From positions 62,001 to 126,000 of the forward strand of contig CAJNDS010000428.1 of the NCBI GenBank assembly GCA_905221605.1: DNA of 64,000 nucleotides, read 5' to 3'. The DNA is from Symbiodinium natans. Taxonomy: Eukaryota; Sar; Dinophyceae; Suessiales; Symbiodiniaceae. The notes below the pieces were generated by a model. That model did no database searches, was not told the DNA's origin, and was given only the letters and a program-made list of their open reading frames with translations. Both the position numbers and the translations under genes were made by a program. Below, one piece after another: positions 43,196 through 52,584 of this stretch. The stretch's first letter is position 1. Each line of letters opens with the position of its first letter.

Positions 43196-45930
43196 TTGTC
43201 GAGCATCTTTGACAGCTGCATGGCTGCAGGGGTACGTCGGATCCTCTCTCGACGGAGCCCCGCCCCCATAAGCGACATCGATGAGGAGCGCACCAGAAGA
43301 AGTAGTGCCTCGAAGAGAGCATTGGCCTGAGGACCTCGCAAAGAGATCTGAATCAGGAAGCCCAGGACGTCGCCCTCGTAGTTTTCGCTCATGGGCCTCT
43401 TGGCATGGAAGCGATGCAAGGTCTCCTCGTTGGCCAGCTTGCTCACCTCCGCCAAAGTGGTCAGCAGGGTTTGATGCGGAAGCGGTTTGACATCCTGATC
43501 CGGGATCTCCTTCTGCTCGTCGTTCTCGTAGTGCATGTAATTCCACGCAACTGTCCCATCCTGGCCTGTCACCACCCAGCCCATTTGGAGCATGTAATCT
43601 CGGGTCTGTTGCTTGGTCACTGCAGTCGCCGCTCTTGACTGAAATTCGGTCATGAAACATCTGAAAAGAGTAAGGCGCAGGGAAGACTTGACCTTGCCCT
43701 CCTTTTGCAAGGTCTTCCACTCGGAACTGATGTCCAGCATCGTGGCCAGGATGGATTGCTGAGCCTTGGTCCTTTGATGGAGCACAAAGCCCCTGTCCAG
43801 CCGTATCAATGCCAGATCGTCCTCGTGCCTGAGACTGATGATGGAAACCAGTCTCACCATTTGCTTCATGTTCGAATCCTCTGAGGATTGGGCCTGTCGT
43901 GACCCCTGATCTCGCCGAGACCCCTTTCTTGTATTTGATTTTCCCTGCACTTGACCCTTGCCTTTGCCGTCTGGCTTGGGGTACTTGCTGGGACGGTCCT
44001 TCTCCCCATCCTCCCGCACGCGCTTCTCGTCGTAGCTGGGCAGCAGGTGCCGGAAGAACTCCGTCTCCTGGTCTTCCACATCCATCATTCTGTACCACAC
44101 CTGAATCGCGAGCCAGCTGACACGCGAGCAACGCTTGAAAGAGCACAGTGCATGATTTGGCGTGCCTGGATCGGTGCTCGGTAGCCCCAGCGCACCCGCA
44201 GAAGGCACACGGACTCACAAGCTCTGGGCCCCACTTCAACGCGGCGGCAGTGAGCATATCAAGATACCGCTTCCAGATGTCAGCATGTGTTTTCTTGATA
44301 TGTTGCTTGTGGTGCCTGGGGTCGCCAATCCATTGTCGACACACTACGCAGTGCTTCAGCAAGTCATCACGCATGGCAGTATCCTGTGTGAGGCACGCAA
44401 GCCCGGTACTCAGTAGTTTTTGCACCTGCTCTGCTCTCTTGTAAAACGGAAGATCCATAGGTGTAGGCACCAGTGCTTCAGATGGCTTTCCAATCATAGC
44501 ATGACACCGACCATTGCTAACATGTCGTATCAGGTTTTGCCATCCATGGAATGTCTTGTGACACATTCTACATACCGGCATGCCGTCAACTCCAAGAACA
44601 TCACGAGTCAGATCGGCGGCAACCGCTGCAGCCTCCCTGTTTACCTCGGGGTGTCGATGCCCAATATGAGTTTTTAGAGCCCGCTCATTCGGGAAGTACT
44701 GGCCACAGCGCTGACAGGGCAGGCCTTCCAGCTCCGGAACTTGCACAAGCCTGACATGTGATCTCTGATCCAAAGCCGCTTGAGTGCGTATCATCCCACA
44801 CGCCCATTCAGCCTGTGAAGAAATGTGTTCATCCTGCAACACGATGTGATGCTCACACGTCCGTACTGCATGTAGTCTGTTCACAAAAGCAACACTCAGC
44901 TCCAACAGAAGATCCATGGGGTCCCGTAGGCCCAATCTCGTTTGTAGCGATGTCGTAGTTTCACCCGTTAGGTGTCGTGGAGACCTGGCAATAGCACGCC
45001 AGTGTGTTGCAACCACTCCCCTGAGCTTGGCAGTTGATGCTGGTGTTACGCCAACCGTCACTAATGAATATGTCAGCGAGGTCCAGATGCATGTGAGCCA
45101 CATACGAACACGGGTAGCCAAGGTCAAAACGCGACTGTGCAGAAACTTCTTGAGTCTAGTGTAGTTATCCTTGGCAACAGCAAGACGCCTCTGAAAGGTG
45201 AGATCCTCGAAGTTCGAATAGCTCAAGACGGCACCTAAGTAGGGATGAGAAGAAACCACCTGGATCGCAACGTCCTTTCCTTGTATCGGCAACGTAAGAA
45301 AAGGACCGTCTGGACCATGCTGAATCAGGTCCTTAAGGGCCTGATGCTTCTTTGAACCCGCGACTTTCAGAAGAATGGCCGATTTCTTGTAGTTGACCAA
45401 AAGATCGTACGACAAGAACAACTCAATGATGACGCTGAAACCCTTCAATGAGCGATGCACATCCGCCTGGCACTTGATGACACTCGTGGTCAGGAAGTCG
45501 TCGGCATAGGCAGTGACAGACCTCTTGCACATGTGATGGCTGGTTGACTTAGCGGCGGCGCCGCAAGGTGCACTCTGCAGTGCAGCACATTCCACACCAG
45601 CCTCCTTCGTTTCGATCGGAAGCATAAGTCTGTCGTACTCATGCATGAGAAAAACAGTCGCACAAGTCCATAGCAAGGGAGCCATTACACAACCTTGTCG
45701 AACACCACGGTCCGTCGGAATTCGTGCCGAATCACCTTTGTGATTGATATGATAGGCAGAATCACGATGCCAAGCGATGACAATATGAACAAGCTCCAAG
45801 GGAGCACCTGCAGCCATGAGCGAGGTGGCAATGAGCTGCCGAGGAAGCCTATCGAAAGCCTGACTCAAATCAAGGCTCAGCATACAACCTCCGACCAGTT
45901 CGCATTTTTGGGCACCTTGTCTTCGATGAT
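43171..45930 (-). pseudogene. LINE reverse transcriptase core, zinc fingers and linker
   Basis: RT catalytic motifs are MLSLDLSQAFDRLPR (A), GVRQGCVMAPLLW (B) and YADDF (C, about 45498-45512). After the thumb come Cys/His motifs: CQRCGQYFPNERALKTHIGH, CRMCHKTFHGWQNLIRH, CVVCRQWIGDPRHHKQH and CAFCGCAGATEHRSRH. The frame then shifts near 44140 into a basic linker (43171-44145: KYPKPDGKGKGQVQGKSN, then helical sequence around LRHEDDLALIRLDRGF) and shifts back near 43180. The frame of the finger region, read straight through the linker, gives Gly/Arg/Gln-rich nonsense, so the shifts are real in this copy. Confidence 0.8.
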
Positions 45931-48900
45931 GTACAGTTCGCAGCTGACTCGGACCTCACGACAATGCGAGAAGGCTCGCAGCAAGGCATGAGCTCCTTCT
46001 CTACGAGGAAGATACGCCATTTGAGGAGCTGTCGAGGCATATGCCAGGACAAATGGTTTCAGCCTTTGCGAGAGAATTTTGAGCACTGCCTTTCCTCCCA
46101 TACACTGAAGCCCTATGGGTCTTAGAGCCTCCGGCCTCTTGATCTTCTTGGCCGATTTGACCAGCAATGTAAGCCACGCGTCCTTCCAGATCGAGGGGAT
46201 ATCAAGAGCTCCCGGCTGCAAAACACGACAAAGACATGCATGTAAATGAGGAGCAACAAGATCAGAGCAAGTTCGCCAGACCATTCCAGAAGCACAGTGA
46301 GCAGGAACGGCCTTCGCCATCGGGGCATGTTTCAGCGCCATTTCCACCTCCTGAACAGTGATCAAATGTTCTGACTTTCCTGCGGCGGTCTCAGGAAAAC
46401 CTGTATTTTGCCCTCCATAGTGGGGGCCGCATGGAATCTCTACTAGAGACTTAAGAGGGGCCTTGTAAGGGAGGGCCAAATAGGATCTGGAAGCGACTTC
46501 TCCAGCAGGCGGATCGACCTGCACTGGCGTGGTCTGGGTGTAAAAGAGATCGGTGTAGTAGGTCCGGAGTTCCTGGAGCTCCTGTGCCGGAGAGAGAAGG
46601 TTGCCATCAGCATCCCTAATTTGTATTCGACGACGATCCTCCTTGGGCGCCAGTTGCCGAACTACAGTGTAGAGACCCTTCATGTCATGTTTCTCCACTG
46701 CAAGCGCTGCCCGATTCAGATGTTGTTCAACGCGTGCCTTGCGGACTTCCCGGCTGGCCTTTTGCACCACTTTCCTCTGCTTCCTGAAGGCCACGAAATT
46801 CTTCCAGGCATTCCAAACTCCATTTGAAGAAAATTTAAATCGCCTCCAAAGATCCCATAGTGCTCTAATGGGTTTCTGCACCGATTCGTCTTCATGAAAG
46901 CAAGGATGAGCTTTCGGGAAGGAGTCCTTCCGGCACGCCCAGGTGGAGGCCTCGAAGAGAATGCCATTGAGCTGCTCAGCATCCACCTGTGGCTTGGAGT
47001 GAAGCTCTGAAACAACCCAAGCTCGCACGCGATCACGCGCGCTAGGATCCTCGGACAGGATCTTGGAGATGGTTCTCGCGTTTGGCGAGTTCTGGTTGCG
47101 GACCTTCCATGGACGATAGTTAGCAGGGATACTGGCTACCAGAGGGCGATGTTGACCGTCAAGCTTCCAGTCACCAATAGGGAACTCTGAGAAAGGCACG
47201 CATTGTTTTGAAATGGCATCGGAGGCCTCGATGGCCGTGATGACAAAGTCAATTTGAGTTTTTGCTTGTTGCATGGCATATGTGTGCATACGAGATCGAG
47301 GTCCCTGCCATGTATTCAATGCCACCAATCCACGCTGCTTCATAAGATCCAAGACACAGTGCATGTCCTCCGCCACCTGATGTCCATCACGCATGGAGAT
47401 TGCAGTGCCTACATGTGATTCATGCATCGGAAGCTGACCATTGAAGTCACCAGCAAGAAGGAGAAGATTACGCCGAGGACGAGCTTCCAGGGCCTTTGTC
47501 AGTTTACTCCAGATTTCACCACGACGCTTCATCAAATCCTTCTTTTCAGCTCTAGTATTCCAGGGGATTTGGTATATGTTAAGAAGATCAATGGCAACAT
47601 CACGCAGGCTCACACGAAGCTGCAGAAGGCGTCCTGGATGAAGAACGCTGTATGCAATATGGCTCGCCTTAGCAATTTTGGTGCAAACCATACAGAGAAC
47701 TCCCGCATATCTGGTTTCAGGATCACCGCTGTGTACAAAATGCCATCGAGGTGAGGACCACTCTGCATCATGGCCCCAATGTGTCTCCTGCAACATGACA
47801 ATGCTGATGTGAGACTGCTCTGGCTCATCCAGCCATACAAGGAATTCGTCCAGCATACCCGTTGAAAGTCCACCTGTATTCCATGTAAAAGCAAAAAGTC
47901 TGGGCCCATGACGAGATCTCAAGCATCGAGTCGATCGGGATTGCTCAGGCTCCTGATTTGCAGGGGGAAGCCGTTGACATTCAAGGGCATTACGAGTAAC
48001 CCAGCGACCTCTGTAAAAAGTCCCGCCTTTGTTTGCTGCCCTGTGAAGAGCCCTTCGGTATGCACGTTTGCGCACTCCATTGAGGGGTTCAGAACTGATT
48101 GATAAAGACCCACTGTGCTTTGCTGACCACGAAAAAGAAGCAGCTCGTACCTGGTTACTCGCAGCTCCAGATGATGCCGTGGGCGCACCATCAACCCTCA
48201 CACCTCCAACACATGGTATGAAAAGAAGAAGCATGATCAGGTACCCGATAGTGTTGGACCCGGACTTGGGACCGGGCTGGCTGAGAAGAATCGATAGCCC
48301 CGAGACTCCCCAAAGCATTGAACAAAACGCGGCGTTCCAAATACCAAAAGTGAAAATACAAGCACGAATAAAATTCATGTATCTAAGAGAAAAGCACAAA
48401 AGTAGGTAATCAAAACAGCGCCGGTCGTTCATGTATTCCATGGCAACATCCGCGTTCGGAGTCTGATAGTCATTGACCATCCTTCCAGAAGAGGAATGCG
48501 ACCCTTCGTCAGCTTCAAGATGCACAGGAACATTACAATCGGAGACAAAACTCTGGGCTTCAGAACTCGAGGGAGAAACAGCCGAACCGCCATGTTGCAT
48601 AGCAGCGCTCGTATCACACGCGCCCTGTCCATCCACTCCACGCGGCTCATGGTTGCAGCAACACGGTCGCCAATGGCATGAGAGACACGGTGTCACGGGC
48701 GCCTCATTACCCGCCGGGAACATCTCGGACTCCGTTGTCGTCAGGGACTCGATGCGTAGTAGACGTCGTAGCTTCCTGCCGAATTCTCTCCTGGCCTGAG
48801 CATGTACATTCAAAGGAAAGATTGCATGTGTCTCAGGAAGGTCGTCCATGTCTGAGGCAGAAGAGCTACTACGTCTTGCCTCATCCAGAGTCCTGCCCTC

Positions 48901-49635
48901 CCAGTTGTTGTCATAGGAAGGCTCAGTGTGTGCGCCGTCCGGCGCAGATCCAAACGTATCCTCAGCCACAAGCTCCAATGGGAAGTCCAAAAAGAGAGAA
49001 GCGCTGTTGCACTCTCCAGAAACTGCAGCCAGAGAAGACGAAGAAGCCGCCTGTGTCTCTCCGGTAACCACGCCTAGAGAAGGCGAAGATTCCTCAGGTA
49101 TTCCTCCAGAGATGGCATCCAGAGAAGGCAAAGGTGCTGCCTGTGTCTCTCCAGTAACTTCAGCCAGAAAAGATGAAAATGCCGTCTGGGTATCGCCAAA
49201 GACTATAGCCTGAAAAGGCGAAGATGCCGCCGGTATATCTCCATCCAGGGACAGAAAGCAAGTACATTCAGCCTGATCCTGAAAACACACTTCGCACATA
49301 GACTCGATGCATTCGCAAGGTGTTCGGAGGCATCCATAGCAAAAGTCATCAGCATCCATCTGCTGCAAAGATATTGGACCAGGGGTCACAGAAGTCTGCT
49401 CTGCATCTTGATTGACATTATCAGGCAAAGTTGAACCAGCACAGTAAGAACCAGGGTCTTGAACTTCCGGGATGTCCATGTCATATGCACAGATGCAGTT
49501 CCGCTGACAGCAGTCAGAACATGAGGTACTCGAGCACGCCTGTGCCCCATCGTCTCTCTCCAGCTCGCCAGCTTCAACGTTTGGAAAAATCGGCATCACA
49601 CACAGCAAGAAAAACAACGAATGTCCATGGCGCAT
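45877..49635 (-). pseudogene. LINE N-terminal region, AP endonuclease and RT fingers
   Basis: ATG at 49635 begins MRHGHSLFFLLCVMPIF, a hydrophobic start, followed by Cys-rich and acidic Ser-rich sequence with five 15-residue repeats. A second hydrophobic stretch lies near 48200-48390. The endonuclease spans about 47905-47130: RLFAFTWNTGG, MLQETHWG (acidic metal ligand), LLLAGDFNGQ, TQIDFVI and a terminal GQHRPLVASI. RT fingers follow (LTLLVKSAKKIKRPEALRPIG, about 46110-46175). The frame ends prematurely at 45877, and the RT core continues in the next frame with an overlap near 45.88-45.95 kb. Confidence 0.85.
49031..49255 (-). repeat. Five 45-bp tandem repeats inside the LINE coding region
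   Basis: AGAGAAGGCGAAG-type phrases recur at 49031, 49076, 49121, 49166 and 49211, exactly 45 bp apart. Each encodes a 15-residue unit resembling TGETQAASSSSLAAV. The exact 45-bp spacing keeps the reading frame. Confidence 0.85.
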
Positions 49636-49807
49636 GTTGGCAGCTACGACTGTCACTCCCAAGAAAACCCCAAACCAAGGGAACCCCCAAGACAAGCCCC
49701 GAAAAAGACCCCGAAAGCCCCGAAGAGGGAGGGGGGGGAGAAGAAACACAGGGCAGGAGAACCCAAGGGCCACCGCTTTTGGCAGCACGTTTTGAGCCAG
49801 GGTGCTT

Positions 49808-49821
49808 GATGCTCGGGCCTT
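49808..49821. repeat. LINE target-site duplication, right copy (14 bp)
   Basis: GATGCTCGGGCCTT, identical to 42190-42203. Confidence 0.92.
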
Positions 49822-50026
49822 CAACGAGTGGCTGGCCAACCGGCGGCAGCGCCAGGAGGGCGAGGCCTACGCGGACGAGCTGGGGCGCATGACCGACGCT
49901 GTTAATAGGAGGATCCCCCAGCTGAGGTGGGCCCCCGCAGAGCGAGCAGGCGTCCGCCGCGTGGCGCGCGATGTCGCTGCCGGGCGGAACACTAGCGACT
50001 CTGGGGTTTACGGCGGCTTGATGTAA
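49808..50026 (+). pseudogene. 3' part of the small virion-module gene cut by the LINE
   Basis: It resumes at DARAFNEWLANRRQRQEG and ends GVYGGLM before a stop at 50026, three bases before the next gene's ATG. It is basic and helical, with no recognised domain. Removing the LINE and one target copy restores one continuous frame, shown by the shared codon phase at both junctions. Confidence 0.75.
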
Positions 50027-50028
50027 AG

Positions 50029-51342
50029 ATGGAGGAGCGACGTGCGCACGGCTTCCGTGTCAGACCCTCCTACGGGCAGGTCCTGGGCTACATAGCTGAG
50101 GGCGAGCCCTTGCCCATCAATCTCCCGAACCGCAACGCCAGCATCCTGACTTCCTCGCATTTCTGGCTCGACGACTATCCGCAGAGCAGCGAGCCCGAGC
50201 CTGCCCCGCTGCCCCACACGACCGTGGACCCTGCAGCAGCCTACGAGGACGCCAACGAGGGCTACGATGGAGTGCCCTTCCCCCGCCGGGATTTTTTGCG
50301 CCCACGACCCTTCGACCTGGACAGCGAGTCTGATTTTGGGGCTGTGGACCCGGGCCAAGCTCTGAGAAACGACGGGCTGGAGCCGCCAGCACCGCCAAGC
50401 TTCTTGAGCCGACTGCAGCAGGCCGAGGCCGCGGCGGGAGCTGCGGCGGGACTGGCGGGCTCTGCATCTGCCATCGCGGGGCACGGACAGGACCTCTACA
50501 ACGCCGCGCGCAGGGGGCGCAATTGGATCGACCGGAACCTGCGCATCCCGCGCACACCCGAGGGCCTTGCACCCCCGCCGGACGAAGTAGCTCCGCCGCA
50601 AATTATAGGCCGGCCCAGCGAAGTGGAGCCGCTTCTGGAGCGGGCGGGACAGCGAGCCCAGGAGGTGGAAAGGGCTGCGGCCCGAGACATCGAGCAGTTC
50701 ATGAGCGAGCAGGTGGCCGAGGCCGAAACGACCGAAGGTTTTGCTTCCACCGCAGAAGTGGCTGCGGGGGCTGCAGAAGCGGCGGCGGCGGCGGAGGGGC
50801 CAGGAGCGTTGGCACTGTTTGGAGAGGCCGCGTTGGGCACAGCTGCGGGCATGGGAGCAGCAGCAGGAGGCCTCGCAGTGGCGGGCGGGGCAGCGGCGCT
50901 CGTGGGCACTGCGTGGGCGCTCCACGGGGGGATGGTGGCAGCAGAACACCTCCTAGGTTGGGGCGGAGGCGGAGGAACCGACACGGATGCTTCTCGCCCC
51001 AGCTCCGCGCCCGACATCCAGACCTTGAATGGCATGCAGGAGTTTGGGGCTGAGCAGCACTTCCAGCTCCAGGAGCAACGCCCGCCGCAGGCCTCACGGC
51101 GGACGCAGTTTTACCGCATGGACACCGACGGCGAATCGGAGCCGCGGGCCCAGCCGCCCCCCCGAGTGCAAGCTCGTCCCGCGAGGCCCACGCGTTTCCC
51201 CACAGGCCTGAACCCCGCTCCCTTGGCGCAATCCTCAGGCAGCGACTCCTCCCGCGGGCCTCGCATGCAGCGCCAGTCGCGCGCGGCACCGCCCCCTTCC
51301 TTCGAGGCGCTTCGCAGCGCGAGCGAGCCGGAGGCCGCATGA
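50029..51342 (+). CDS. Virion-associated protein candidate with Ala/Gly hydrophobic segments
   Basis: The N-terminal motif of this 437-residue protein (SYGQVLGYIAEGEPLPI, then NRNASILTSSHFW) resembles a short conserved block I associate with virion-module proteins of polinton-like viruses. Ala/Gly-rich hydrophobic stretches at about 128-150 and 245-310 could insert in membrane or act as amphipathic segments. The middle is acidic and Pro-rich, and the C-terminal third is Arg/Pro/Ser-rich and probably disordered. No enzyme motif was seen. It lies directly upstream of the major capsid gene (21 bp). A minor capsid, membrane or scaffold role is inferred from position. Confidence 0.55.
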   Translation: MEERRAHGFRVRPSYGQVLGYIAEGEPLPINLPNRNASILTSSHFWLDDYPQSSEPEPAPLPHTTVDPAAAYEDANEGYDGVPFPRRDFLRPRPFDLDSESDFGAVDPGQALRNDGLEPPAPPSFLSRLQQAEAAAGAAAGLAGSASAIAGHGQDLYNAARRGRNWIDRNLRIPRTPEGLAPPPDEVAPPQIIGRPSEVEPLLERAGQRAQEVERAAARDIEQFMSEQVAEAETTEGFASTAEVAAGAAEAAAAAEGPGALALFGEAALGTAAGMGAAAGGLAVAGGAAALVGTAWALHGGMVAAEHLLGWGGGGGTDTDASRPSSAPDIQTLNGMQEFGAEQHFQLQEQRPPQASRRTQFYRMDTDGESEPRAQPPPRVQARPARPTRFPTGLNPAPLAQSSGSDSSRGPRMQRQSRAAPPPSFEALRSASEPEAA

Positions 51343-51363
51343 ATCTTTCGGTAGAGTAAAACC

Positions 51364-52581
51364 ATGGAGCAAGTGACTGCTGCCGTGAACGACGAGCTCG
51401 TTCAGAGCCTCGACTACAAGCTCGCGACCTCAAACGTCAACTACGTGCTCTCTCGAGCGGACGTGACCTACCATCCATCGTCCCTCAGCGTCTTCACGCC
51501 CACGACATCGAGGGTGTGTCGCATTCCGTTGACAACAGCTTCTTCGTTCATCGATCCCGACAGCGTCAAGATCGGCTTCACGGTGCGGAACAACAGCACC
51601 ACGGGCACGCTGTTGCTCTCCTCGCCGGATCCCAGCTGTTTGGTGGACAGGGTAGAGGTCTTTGCCAACGGGACTCGCATTGAGGACATCAACTATTACA
51701 ATCGCTGCAGCTACCTCTACAGCCTGCTGAAGAACGAGGAGTGGTGGCTGAATCGTCACATCCAAGGCTTCCTCGCGGACGCCGGGGGCAACGCCGAGCC
51801 CATCGCGGCCGAGGGCTCCCGGCATGTCCTCTTTCCTCCTCATCTCGTAGGAATATTCAACGCGGGCAAGATGTTGCCCCCAGAGCTCAACCTTGTCCTA
51901 CAGATTACCTTCGCCGACCCAAATGATGGAGCCCGCGGCGTCAGCGCAAGCAAGGACTACACCATCGAGAACGTGAAGGTGTACGCTTCTCAGGCTCAAC
52001 TCGATTCCAGTTTGTACTCCTCGTTCCAGAGAATCATGACCAGCGGACGCAGTTTGGTGTTCAGCTTCCCGACCATGCACACGCAGCTCTCCAGCATTCC
52101 CGCCGGGAGCACGAGTTATAACATCACAACAGCACGTGCTTGGACGAAATTCATGGGGGCTTTCGTGACTTTCAACAAAACCACGAACGACCACGTGAAC
52201 AATTTCGAGTACGCAGGCAACAACGACAACCGCGACCTGAAGAGCCAGATGCAGCTCGGAAGTCTCCAATATCCCCGGACGGCGAACGAGAGCATTGCCG
52301 AGCATCATCATTATTTGGAAATTCTTGCAGGGACGATAGATAGCAAGGTCCGCAACATGCGAATTAGGGGCAACTTGTACGGGAACAACCAGTTCGTTGC
52401 AGCCTTCCCGACCGAGCGTGTGCCGGGCCACGCACTGTCTGCCGTGAGCACCAGATCCGGTGACCTTTGCCGCTTCTCTTTCAGCAATATGCTGCCGGAC
52501 CGAGTGGACCAGTGCTTCGTGCACCAAATTTCATACCAGCTCGTAACGTTGTCGGGCGCTGGGGTCAGTTCCCTCGACTAG
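51364..52581 (+). CDS. Major capsid protein, double-jelly-roll type
   Basis: This 405-residue, beta-rich protein has no signal peptide. Features that fit polinton-like-virus capsid proteins are an N-terminal strand region (YHPSSLSVFTPTTSRVCRIP), FIDPDSVKIGFTVRN, CLVDRVEVFANGTRIEDINY then YNRCSYLYSLL in the first barrel, and a second barrel from about residue 210 to the C-terminus (for example KVRNMRIRGNLYGNN and FVHQISYQLV). The length is slightly shorter than many family members. It would form trimeric capsomers. It lies 21 bp after the preceding gene and 3 bp before the fibre gene. Assignment is by pattern and context; a structure prediction would settle it. Confidence 0.7.
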   Translation: MEQVTAAVNDELVQSLDYKLATSNVNYVLSRADVTYHPSSLSVFTPTTSRVCRIPLTTASSFIDPDSVKIGFTVRNNSTTGTLLLSSPDPSCLVDRVEVFANGTRIEDINYYNRCSYLYSLLKNEEWWLNRHIQGFLADAGGNAEPIAAEGSRHVLFPPHLVGIFNAGKMLPPELNLVLQITFADPNDGARGVSASKDYTIENVKVYASQAQLDSSLYSSFQRIMTSGRSLVFSFPTMHTQLSSIPAGSTSYNITTARAWTKFMGAFVTFNKTTNDHVNNFEYAGNNDNRDLKSQMQLGSLQYPRTANESIAEHHHYLEILAGTIDSKVRNMRIRGNLYGNNQFVAAFPTERVPGHALSAVSTRSGDLCRFSFSNMLPDRVDQCFVHQISYQLVTLSGAGVSSLD

Positions 52582-52584
52582 TAA

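Larger units (their letters stand above)
42204..49807 (-). mobile_element. APE-type LINE retrotransposon nested in the viral element
   Basis: This 7,604-bp insertion is on the minus strand with a 14-bp target duplication. Its 3' end (left side) finishes in a short GAAA repeat (GAAAGAAAGAA) instead of poly(A). The 5' UTR is about 172 nt before an ATG at 49635. Coding regions in order are a Cys/Ser-rich N-terminal region, AP endonuclease, reverse transcriptase, C2H2 fingers, a basic region and a ubiquitin-protease-like domain. Frameshifts near 45.9, 44.14 and 43.18 kb interrupt the long protein. The 5' end looks complete rather than truncated, suggesting a fairly recent insertion. Confidence 0.9.
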
